A stretch of 35,268 nt of DNA. Origin: Subtercola sp. Z020 (GTDB taxonomy: Bacteria; Actinomycetota; Actinomycetes; Actinomycetales; Microbacteriaceae). The stretch is from the NCBI RefSeq assembly GCF_002931235.1, contig NZ_PSTT01000010.1, positions 1 to 35,268 on the forward strand. The letters are read 5' to 3'. Under the pieces are notes generated by a model. That model did not search any database and was not told where the DNA came from. It saw only the letters and a list, made by a program, of their open reading frames with translations. The position numbers and the translations under genes were made by a program. Shown here piece by piece: positions 23,949 to 30,908 of the stretch (its first letter is position 1; every line of letters begins with the position of its first letter).

Positions 23949-26002
23949 GCATCCAGAACACCGCCCGCCCCTCCGGCGACCAGGCGGCGCCGGTCGACCC
24001 CGCCGCAGAGGCCCGCGTTCGCTCGCACCGCCGACGCCGCAGCTGGCTGTTCGCGATCGCCGCCATCGCGGTGATCGCCATCCCGCTCGCCGCCAACGCG
24101 CTGTTCTCCGGTGCGTTCTCGAACGTCGCCGACAACCTCGGCAGGGTGCCGGCCGCTGTCGTGAACAACGACAAGCTGATCACCACGACCGCCGCCGACG
24201 GAACGCAGTCGACGGTGTACGCCGGCCGCGGACTCGTCACAGAGCTCACGGGGCCGAACCAGACAGGGTTCGACTGGAACGTCACCAACAGCGATGATGC
24301 CGCGAAGGGCCTCGCAGACGGCACGTACTACGCGGTGCTCACGATCCCCGAGAACTTCTCCGCCCAGATCAACACGCTCGGCACCCCCGCTCCCGCACAG
24401 GGCTCGGTCTCGATCGTGACCGACGACGCGCACGGCTACCTCTCCGGTGTGGTCGCCAGCACCGTGGGCACGGCTCTGAAGGCCGGCTTTGGCGAGACCA
24501 TCACGGCGCAGGTGCTCACCGGCGTGTACTCCGGGCTCGGAACGGTCGGCACGCAGCTCTCGACCGCCGCGAACGGCGCGGGCCAGCTCGCCTCGGGCGC
24601 ATCCGGCCTCACCGACGGGCTCAACCAGCTCGCGACAGGGGCCTCCTCTGCGGCGTCGGGAGCAGGGTCCCTGAGTTCGGGCATCGACACCTACACCGGC
24701 GGCGTGGACTCGCTCGCCGACGGCGTCTCGACGCTCGATTCCCAGGCGGGCAGCCTCTCGCGCCTCTCGGGCGCGGTGAGCGACTACACCGACGGCGTCT
24801 CGACGCTGGCCGGCGGCTTCTCCCAGTTGCAGTCGGGCTTCGTGGCCGCGGTGAACAGCAACCCGAACCTGCCCGACGCGACCAAGCAGCAGCTGCTCGG
24901 CAGTTACGCGCAACTCTCGGGTGGACTGAACCAGGCGGCGGCCGGCGGTTCGACGCTGTCGTCGCAGACGGCGTCGGGTCTGGATGCCCTGCAGGGCGGC
25001 ATCGCACAGCTCTCGTCGGGGGCATCCCAGCTCTCGGGCGGTTCTGCACAGCTGCGCTCGGGCGCCTCTGATCTCTCGGGCGGCCTCACGACCCTCGCGT
25101 CGGGCGTACAGCAGTCGGCGGCAGGGGCCGCTCAGCTCACCAGCGGAGCGACCACGCTGCAGTCGGGCCTCCAGACGGGGGCGGATGCCCTGACGAAGTC
25201 GGCGGCGACCGACCCGGCCGCGTCGGCGGCTGTCGCGGCGAACCCCATCGCCGTCGACGTGTCGACCCAGAACAGCGCCGGCGGCATCGGCAGCGTCATC
25301 GCGGTGCTCGTGGTGCCCGCCGGCCTGTGGTTCGGGGCGCTCGCGATCTTCCTGTTCCTCCGGCCCATCCGGGCGTCGCTGCTGGCGAGCTCGACGCCGA
25401 CCGGTCGCCTCGCCGTGCGTCTGTTCGGGCGCGCCTCAGTGTTCGCCGCGCTCCAGGCGATCGTCGTCATCGCCTACCTGCAGTTCAGCCTCAACCCGGC
25501 GTGGAGCTCGCTTCCCGCGCTGCTCGGCTTCGGGCTGCTGGTGGCGCTGGCGTTCACGGCCTTCCACCAGTTTCTGACGGCCGCCTTCGGGCGGGTCGGG
25601 GCCGTGATCTCGCTCATCCTGTTCGCTGTGCAGATCGCGACGACCGCCGGAATCTACCCGGTCGAGATCCTGGCAGGGCCGTTCCAGTTCATCAACGCGA
25701 TCTCGCCGCTGGCATATGCCGTCTCGGGCATACAGGGCATTCTCACCGGAGGGGCCGCAGGGCCCGTCTGGACGAGCGTCGGCGTTCTGGCGGTGCTGCT
25801 CCTGCTGAGCCTGGTGTTCGCCACGGCGGCACTGGCGCGGCGGCGACGCCCGGAGCGTACCGGCTGGTTGCTCGTGGGTGCCCCGGAGCGCAGCACCGGG
25901 GTGCGCCGTGCCGCGGCGGTCGCGGCGGTCTCTGCGCCGGTGGCGAGTGCGTCTGCGGGTGGGGCGTCTGTTTCTGCGGTTGCCGCGCCGTCGGGTGCGT
26001 GA
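23945..26002 (+). CDS. YhgE/Pip family membrane protein
   Basis: A 685-residue protein of the YhgE/Pip (phage-infection-protein-like) group. A basic head (HRRRRSW) leads to TM1 at about 34-55, then an extracellular domain with VPAAVVNNDK and YYAVLTIPENFSA, both family hallmarks. Residues about 205-430 are a long Ala/Gly/Ser-rich repeat with recurring heptads such as QLASGAS, GLTDGL and QLSSGAS, likely an extended coiled coil. Five TM helices from about 440 to 640 resemble an ABC-2-type permease, including FAVQIATTAGIYPVEI. A low-complexity Ala/Ser/Val tail ends the protein. Its ATG overlaps the preceding stop (ATGA), so translation is coupled. Relatives serve as phage-infection receptors or in type VII-linked secretion; the role here is unknown, but it is probably a partner of the MMPL protein. 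Confidence 0.92.
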   Translation: MSIQNTARPSGDQAAPVDPAAEARVRSHRRRRSWLFAIAAIAVIAIPLAANALFSGAFSNVADNLGRVPAAVVNNDKLITTTAADGTQSTVYAGRGLVTELTGPNQTGFDWNVTNSDDAAKGLADGTYYAVLTIPENFSAQINTLGTPAPAQGSVSIVTDDAHGYLSGVVASTVGTALKAGFGETITAQVLTGVYSGLGTVGTQLSTAANGAGQLASGASGLTDGLNQLATGASSAASGAGSLSSGIDTYTGGVDSLADGVSTLDSQAGSLSRLSGAVSDYTDGVSTLAGGFSQLQSGFVAAVNSNPNLPDATKQQLLGSYAQLSGGLNQAAAGGSTLSSQTASGLDALQGGIAQLSSGASQLSGGSAQLRSGASDLSGGLTTLASGVQQSAAGAAQLTSGATTLQSGLQTGADALTKSAATDPAASAAVAANPIAVDVSTQNSAGGIGSVIAVLVVPAGLWFGALAIFLFLRPIRASLLASSTPTGRLAVRLFGRASVFAALQAIVVIAYLQFSLNPAWSSLPALLGFGLLVALAFTAFHQFLTAAFGRVGAVISLILFAVQIATTAGIYPVEILAGPFQFINAISPLAYAVSGIQGILTGGAAGPVWTSVGVLAVLLLLSLVFATAALARRRRPERTGWLLVGAPERSTGVRRAAAVAAVSAPVASASAGGASVSAVAAPSGA

Positions 26003-26040
26003 CACTGCGGGTGCGTGACATCGCGGGTGCGTGACATTGG
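25993..26040 (+). repeat. Three tandem 16-bp repeats over the YhgE/Pip stop codon
   Basis: Three head-to-tail copies, 25993-26008, 26009-26024 and 26025-26040, share GGGTGCGTGACA with variable last bases. The first copy includes the stop codon of the YhgE/Pip gene. Function is unknown; slippage here could alter the 3' end of the gene. Confidence 0.6.
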
Positions 26041-26362
26041 GGCGACCAGCGTGTAACGTTGGTGGGTCGGCTCTTGACACCGCGCACTGCGCGGATGGGT
26101 TTGTAAGTCAGGTGGGCCGGTTTCTCGTTTCGTGCGCCAGTGTTCGTTGCTGGCAAGGGTGCGGCGCAATATGGATGCGTCGTTCACGACAGTGCACAAG
26201 CGCAACAACACCGCACGAACGTGTGCATGGGTGTGAAGGCGCGGGGCGAGAACAATCACGTATGTGAAACGGCCCCGGCCAAAGACTGCCCGGGTTCAGC
26301 AAATGTCAATCGCAAAGGTATTGACCGCTTTGCCATGCAATTGAAATAACCCGGAAAGCATC
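26003..26362. other. 360-bp intergenic region before the RNA helicase
   Basis: This holds the end of the 16-bp repeats, an imperfect palindrome ACCAGCGTGTAACGTTGGT (26045-26063), a GC hairpin with arms CCGCGC (26080-26085) and GCGCGG (26089-26094) just after TTGACA (26074-26079), and two candidate helicase promoters. The first is TTGCTG (26147-26152) and TATGGA (26170-26175), 17 bp apart, which would give a leader of about 190 nt. The second is closer to the gene. No protein-coding gene is convincing. Composition becomes AT-richer toward the helicase. Confidence 0.5.
26321..26349 (+). promoter_or_regulatory. Candidate proximal promoter of the RNA helicase
   Basis: TTGACC (26321-26326) and AAATAA (26344-26349) are separated by 17 bp, 14 bp before ATG 26363. 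A GGAAAG ribosome site lies between them. Use of this promoter would give a very short leader. Confidence 0.4.
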
Positions 26363-28675
26363 ATGCCCGATTACTCCAAGAAGTCCGCCACCGGCGGCAA
26401 CAAGTTCGCACCCAAGGGCGCAGCGGGTGCCCGCAGCGCCGGCCACCGCGGTTCCCGGAGCGCCGACGCCGGCGCGCCCAAGAAGGCCCGCTGGAACGCC
26501 GACGAACGCGCCGCCCGAGGCGCCGCCCCCACCAGCCGGGGCGAGCGGCCCAACTGGGAGCCGCGGGGCGCTGCTCCGTCGCGCGAGTCCAGCAGCTACA
26601 GCGACCGCAACGGTCGCCCGTCGTACGGCGACCGCAACGCGTCCGGCGCAGGCCGCAGCGAGCGCCCGTCGTACGGTGACCGGCCCGACCGCGGTGCGCG
26701 CACAGAGCGTCCGAGCTATGGCGACCGTGGAGCATCCGCTGGCCGTTCCTCGTACGGTGACCGCCCGGAGCGCACCGAGCGCCCGTCGTACGGCGACCGC
26801 AACTCCTCCGGCGCTGGTCGCACGGAGCGCCCGTCATACGGTGACCGTGGAGCATCCACGGGCCGCCCGTCGTACGGCGACCGCAACGCGTCCGGCGCGG
26901 GCCGCACCGAGCGCCCGAGCTACGGTGACCGTGGAGCATCCGCTGGCCGTTCCTCGTACGGTGACCGCCCCGACCGCGGTGCCCGCACCGAGCGTCCGAG
27001 CTACGGAGACCGGGGAGCATCCACCGGCCGTCCCTCGTACGGCGACCGCACCGAGCGCACCGAGCGCCCTTCCTACGGCGACCGCCCCGCTCGCACGGAG
27101 CGCCCCTCCTACGGCGACCGTCCCGACCGTGGTGCGCGCACCGAGCGCCCCAGCTACGGCGACCGCCTCGCCCGCACCGAGCGCCCGTCGTACGGCGACC
27201 GCAGTGAGCGCCCGGCCCGCACCGAGCGCCCGAGCTACACCGAGCGCCCCGGCCGCCCGGAGCGGCCCACCTACGGCGACCGCCCCGAGCGTGGCGACCG
27301 GAGCGACCGCCCCGCGCGCTCGTTCGACGACCGCCGCGACTCCAACACCGACCGCGCCGCCCGTGGCAGCGACTTCTACCCGAAGCGCGAGAACACCAGC
27401 TACAGCGACGGCCAGGGCACGGCAGCAGCCGGCCGCTTCGGCGCCGGCGACGACGTCGTGCTCGAACGCCTCGAAGCCGAGGTGACCACCGCCAGCGACG
27501 TCGTCGACAAGACGTTCGGCGACCTCGGACTCGGCGACAACATCACCCGCCAGCTGGCGTCGATGGGTGCTCCGAGCCCCTTCCCGATCCAGGCCGCGAC
27601 CATCCCCGACGTTCTCGCCGGCAAGGACGTTCTCGGCCGGGGCAAGACCGGCTCGGGCAAGACCATCGCGTTCGGCGCCCCGCTCGTCGAGCGCCTGATG
27701 GAGAACGACGGAGCCAAGGGCCGCAAGCCCGGCCGCCTGCCCCGTGCGCTCATCCTGGCCCCGACCCGCGAACTCGCGATGCAGATCGACCGCACCGTGC
27801 AGCCCATCGCCCGCTCGGTCGGCCTGTTCACCACCCCGATCTTCGGCGGTGTGCCGCAGTTCAAGCAGGTGAGTGCCCTGCAGCGTGGCACCGACATCAT
27901 CATCGCGACCCCCGGTCGCCTCGAAGACCTCATCGAGCAGGGTCGCCTCGACATCTCGCAGGTCAAGCTCGTCGTTCTCGACGAGGCCGACCACATGTGC
28001 GACCTGGGCTTCCTCGAGCCGGTGCAGCGCATCCTGCGCCAGACCGCCCCGAAGAGCCAGAAGCTGCTCTTCTCGGCCACCCTCGACAAGGGTGTCGCCA
28101 AGCTCGTCAACGAGTTCCTCGTGGAGCCGGCCGTGCACGAGGTCGCCGGTGAAGACCAGGCCTCCTCGACGATCGACCACCGCGTTCTGCTCATCGAGCA
28201 GCGCGACAAGCGTGCGATCATCGAGCAGCTCGCGAGCGGCGAGGGCAAGACGCTGATCTTCGCCCGCACCCGTGCCTTCGCCGAGGAGCTGGCCGACCAG
28301 CTCGACGACGCCGGCATTCCGTCCACGTCGCTGCACGGCGACCTCAACCAGTCCCGCCGCACGCGCAACCTCCAGCTGCTCACCAGCGGCCGGGTCAACG
28401 TGCTGGTCGCGACCGATGTGGCGGCACGCGGCATCCACGTCGACGACATCAACCTGGTCATCCAGGCCGATGCTCCCGACGAGTACAAGACCTACCTGCA
28501 CCGTTCGGGCCGCACCGGCCGCGCGGGCAAGCAGGGCACGGTCGTGACGCTCATCTCGAAGTCGCGTCGTCGTCGCATGGACGAGCTGCTCGGCCGCGCC
28601 GACATCGAGGCGACGATGGTTCCGGCAGCCCCCGGCGACCGCCTCATCGACGACCTGCAGAGCGCCGGCATCTGA
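26363..28675 (+). CDS. DEAD-box ATP-dependent RNA helicase with N-terminal YGDR repeats
   Basis: A 770-residue protein that unwinds RNA duplexes, probably in ribosome assembly or cold adaptation. Residues 1 to about 370 are disordered and extremely rich in Arg, Ser, Tyr, Gly and Asp; 85-307 contain 16 copies of YGDR plus one YTER. The helicase core follows: Q motif FPIQAATIP, Walker A GKTGSGKT (about 426-433), PTRELAMQI, TPGR, DEAD at 540-543, SAT, LIFARTRAFAEEL, ATDVAARGIHVDD and HRSGRTGRAG. The core alone is close to the normal RhlE-type length and the protein stops shortly after it. Relatives usually carry such disordered tails at the C-terminus, so the N-terminal position is unusual. ATG 26363 has GGAAAG upstream. 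Two hairpins follow the stop. Confidence 0.95.
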   Translation: MPDYSKKSATGGNKFAPKGAAGARSAGHRGSRSADAGAPKKARWNADERAARGAAPTSRGERPNWEPRGAAPSRESSSYSDRNGRPSYGDRNASGAGRSERPSYGDRPDRGARTERPSYGDRGASAGRSSYGDRPERTERPSYGDRNSSGAGRTERPSYGDRGASTGRPSYGDRNASGAGRTERPSYGDRGASAGRSSYGDRPDRGARTERPSYGDRGASTGRPSYGDRTERTERPSYGDRPARTERPSYGDRPDRGARTERPSYGDRLARTERPSYGDRSERPARTERPSYTERPGRPERPTYGDRPERGDRSDRPARSFDDRRDSNTDRAARGSDFYPKRENTSYSDGQGTAAAGRFGAGDDVVLERLEAEVTTASDVVDKTFGDLGLGDNITRQLASMGAPSPFPIQAATIPDVLAGKDVLGRGKTGSGKTIAFGAPLVERLMENDGAKGRKPGRLPRALILAPTRELAMQIDRTVQPIARSVGLFTTPIFGGVPQFKQVSALQRGTDIIIATPGRLEDLIEQGRLDISQVKLVVLDEADHMCDLGFLEPVQRILRQTAPKSQKLLFSATLDKGVAKLVNEFLVEPAVHEVAGEDQASSTIDHRVLLIEQRDKRAIIEQLASGEGKTLIFARTRAFAEELADQLDDAGIPSTSLHGDLNQSRRTRNLQLLTSGRVNVLVATDVAARGIHVDDINLVIQADAPDEYKTYLHRSGRTGRAGKQGTVVTLISKSRRRRMDELLGRADIEATMVPAAPGDRLIDDLQSAGI
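26615..27283 (+). repeat. In-frame repeats coding YGDR units
   Basis: Sixteen units around the residues RPSYGDR lie in about 670 bp. At the DNA level a 44-bp stretch at 26723-26766 recurs exactly at 26927-26970, 204 bp (68 codons) later, which points to recent duplication. Copy number may vary between strains, always in frame. Confidence 0.8.
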
Positions 28676-28679
28676 TCCC

Positions 28680-28704
28680 GTGGCGCGCCCTCGCGGCGCG
28701 CCAC
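28680..28704 (+). terminator. Hairpin terminator of the RNA helicase gene
   Basis: GTGGCGCGCC (28680-28689) pairs with GGCGCGCCAC (28695-28704) across five bases, starting four bases after the stop codon and followed by CTGTATT. The perfect 10-bp GC stem makes it a strong candidate. Confidence 0.75.
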
Positions 28705-28752
28705 CTGTATTCGCAGCACCTTCCGCAGCACAGAGCCACAGCAGGCTTGACC

Positions 28753-28803
28753 GAGACGGGCTCCGGATGCTCCACCCACGGGTGGGCATCCGGAGCCCGT
28801 CTC
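28753..28803. terminator. Large bidirectional hairpin between convergent genes
   Basis: An 18-bp perfect stem is formed by 28753-28770 and 28786-28803, ending in GGATGC and GCATCC at the loop side. The 15-nt loop contains a nested stem CCACC/GGTGG. It lies between the helicase gene and the convergent TMEM175-like gene. It probably stops transcripts from both sides. Confidence 0.75.
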
Positions 28804-28843
28804 TGCGTTCCCCGTGCCCAGTGCAGCCTTCGACGCCTCGGCG

Positions 28844-29491
28844 TCAGGCAGCGGGGGGCGCGGTCTCGACAGGGGTGAGGCGGGCGGCCGCGCGGGCCTT
28901 CTGGCGGCGGGCGATCACGCCCTCGGCGACCCCCGAGGCCAGCAGGATGAACAAGCCGAACAGCCCGACGCCGGGAATGAACGAGAGCGCGAACGCCGCC
29001 GCCATCGAGCAGGTGGCGACGACAGCGGGGGTGAGTCGCAGCGTGCCGCGCACCGCCTCGATCTGCATCTCGGGCCGGCGCACGATCATGATGAGCTGCA
29101 CCAGGCCGGTCAGCGACGTCACGAGCATCGTGCCGATGTAGAGCCCCGAGGTGACCGACCCGACCGTCGTGCCCTGGCCGAGCAGTTCGGTCGGGAACGG
29201 CAGGAAGACGATCGACAGCAGCCAGGCGAAGTTCACCCACACCAGGCGCAGCGTGTAGCCGTCGATCAGGCGGTAGATCTGGTGGTGCATCAGCCAGAAG
29301 CGCGCGATCACGACGAAGCTGAGCACGAACAGCAGCAGCTGCTGCATGTTGTCGGCGAGGAACTCCGCCGGGGGAGTCGACCTCAGGTCGCCGGCGGCGT
29401 CGACGAGCGGCAGGATCAGCAGCGTGACGGCGATCGCGATGACCGCATCGCTGAGGTTGACGAGTCGGTCGTAGCCGCGGGTGAACACCAT
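28844..29491 (-). CDS. TMEM175 family (DUF1211) potassium channel homologue
   Basis: A 215-residue membrane protein with six predicted helices, the single-repeat size of bacterial TMEM175 channels, which assemble as tetramers. The first helix contains RLVNLSDAVIAIAVTLLILPL, the family's R-x3-[FL]-SD signature whose following hydrophobic residues line the pore. HHQIYRLIDGYT and NFAWLLSIVFLPFPTELLG follow, as in other DUF1211 members. The C-terminus is basic and then Pro/Ala-rich. These channels conduct K+ without a classical TVGYG filter; the homologue here may be a K+ leak channel (family inference). ATG 29491 lies seven bases after the MFS stop, so the two genes probably form an operon. AATAAT, six bases before the ATG, could also start a leaderless transcript. 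An upstream start at 29587 would lie inside the MFS gene and is unlikely. Confidence 0.88.
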   Translation of the reverse strand: MVFTRGYDRLVNLSDAVIAIAVTLLILPLVDAAGDLRSTPPAEFLADNMQQLLLFVLSFVVIARFWLMHHQIYRLIDGYTLRLVWVNFAWLLSIVFLPFPTELLGQGTTVGSVTSGLYIGTMLVTSLTGLVQLIMIVRRPEMQIEAVRGTLRLTPAVVATCSMAAAFALSFIPGVGLFGLFILLASGVAEGVIARRQKARAAARLTPVETAPPAA

Positions 29492-29498
29492 GCGGCCA

Positions 29499-30728
29499 TT
29501 ATTCCGCGACAGGTACCCCGCCCGTGCGGCGCCCGCCGAGCATCCCGAGCCCCAGCACCGTGACGGCGCCGACGGCGGCGATCGCACCGGCCAGCCAGAA
29601 GTCGAAGGAGATGCCCGCAGAGCTCACGGCGATGGCCCCGACCGTCGAACCGGCCGCGATGGAGATCTGGATGGTCGTCACGAACAGTGCCAGCCCGCCC
29701 TCCGCCACGGCGGGGGCCGCATCGATGACCCACGTCTGCATAGCGAGCGGCAGACCGCCCCAGATCACACCCCAGAGCGCGAGCACGAGGAACGCCCCGG
29801 TCGATGAGCCGGCAACGAGGGGCAGCAGGATGATCGAGCCGGCCGCTATCGCCATCGCGCCGACGACGGTGGCGGTGATGCTGCGGCTGAGCGCGAAGCC
29901 GGCGAGGAAGTTGCCGATCACGCCGGCCACACCGAAGACGAGGAGGGCGAGGGTGATCGTCGCGGGCTCGAGGTGCACGAGCTGTTCGAGGTACGGAGAC
30001 ACGAAGGTGTAGGCCGCGAACTGCGCGAAGAAGACGAAGGTGGCTCCGATCAACCCGATCCGGGCCCTCGGAACCTTCAGCAGCGCGATGAGGGTCGACG
30101 GCCGCACCCGCAGCACGGAGGGCAGCTTCGGCAGCAGAACGAGCTGTCCGACCAGAGACACCAGGGCGAGCCCGGCGCCGATCACGAAGGCGAGCCGCCA
30201 GCTCGCGAGCGACGAGACGAGCGCACCGAGCGGCAGGCTGACGACCGTGGCGACCGAGATGCCGGCGGTGATGAACGAGGTCGCACGGATGACCGACCCG
30301 GGTTGCACGAGGCGCGACGCCACGGCGGCGCCGATCGCCCAGAAGCCGCCGAGCGCGGCGCCGAGCAGCAGCCGCGCGAGCAGCAGCACGGTGAAGTTCG
30401 GGGCCAGGGCGCCGAGCACGTCGGCGACCACGAGCGCGGCGGAGAGGGCCAGCAGCACCAGGCGACGGTCGACGCTCGACGACGCGATGGTGACCGCCGG
30501 AGCGCTGACGGCCGCGGCCAGGCCGGTGGCCACGACGACGAGGCCGGCGGTGCCGATGCTCACGTCGAGGTCGGAGGCGATCGCCGGCAGCAGCCCGATC
30601 GGCAGGAACTCCGAGAGCACCAGCACGAACGAACCGAGGGCGACGGAGGCGACGGCGAGCCAGCTCCGCGTGTCGGTGCGGGTGGTCGGCGCGGGCGGAA
30701 GCTGGACTGCCGCTGTGTCTGTGCTCAT
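29499..30728 (-). CDS. MFS transporter, DHA1 family (AraJ/NepI-like)
   Basis: A 409-residue 12-TM secondary transporter. TM1 reads LAVASVALGSFVLVLSEFLPIGLLPAIASDL, the typical opening of the AraJ/YdhP/NepI group of the DHA1 drug-proton antiporters. The loop 2-3 motif is degenerate (SSSVDRRLVLLAL). LLGAALGGFWAIGAAVASRLV follows, and two six-helix halves are joined by a loop near 195-215. Family members export sugars, nucleosides or drugs; the substrate cannot be read. ATG 30728 starts the protein directly upstream of a short hydrophilic head. It is transcribed with the TMEM175-like gene seven bases downstream and is divergent from the 5'-nucleotidase, whose product releases nucleosides outside the cell; any link between the two is speculative. 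Confidence 0.92.
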   Translation of the reverse strand: MSTDTAAVQLPPAPTTRTDTRSWLAVASVALGSFVLVLSEFLPIGLLPAIASDLDVSIGTAGLVVVATGLAAAVSAPAVTIASSSVDRRLVLLALSAALVVADVLGALAPNFTVLLLARLLLGAALGGFWAIGAAVASRLVQPGSVIRATSFITAGISVATVVSLPLGALVSSLASWRLAFVIGAGLALVSLVGQLVLLPKLPSVLRVRPSTLIALLKVPRARIGLIGATFVFFAQFAAYTFVSPYLEQLVHLEPATITLALLVFGVAGVIGNFLAGFALSRSITATVVGAMAIAAGSIILLPLVAGSSTGAFLVLALWGVIWGGLPLAMQTWVIDAAPAVAEGGLALFVTTIQISIAAGSTVGAIAVSSAGISFDFWLAGAIAAVGAVTVLGLGMLGGRRTGGVPVAE

Positions 30729-30774
30729 GGGGAGCTACAAGACAGCGGCCCTCCGATTCATTCCGCCGAATCGC

Positions 30775-30802
30775 TTGCCCAATATGAACAGTTCGTTACA
30801 GC
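30775..30802 (+). promoter_or_regulatory. Possible promoter of the 5'-nucleotidase gene
   Basis: TTGCCC (30775-30780) and TACAGC (30797-30802) are 16 bp apart, about 107 bp before the GTG. Nearby, ATGAAC-[AC]-GT occurs at 30784-30792 and 30830-30838. The match to consensus is moderate. Confidence 0.25.
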
Positions 30803-30908
30803 TCTGGCCCGGAGTCTGAGAATCGACACATGAACCGTACAGTTTTCTGGTGGCCCTGTTTTTCACCGCAGGCCGCTTCGCAGTGATTTGACGAACGAAG
30901 GAACCTTT

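Noticed and set aside
26031-26267. Small plus-strand gene of about 78 codons between the YhgE/Pip gene and the helicase
   Set aside because: No ribosome site, no recognisable composition, and it overlaps the repeats and both candidate promoters.
26834-28789. Minus-strand open frame of 651 codons opposite the RNA helicase
   Set aside because: Its repeats are the reverse translation of the YGDR units, and the helicase motifs on the plus strand are complete.
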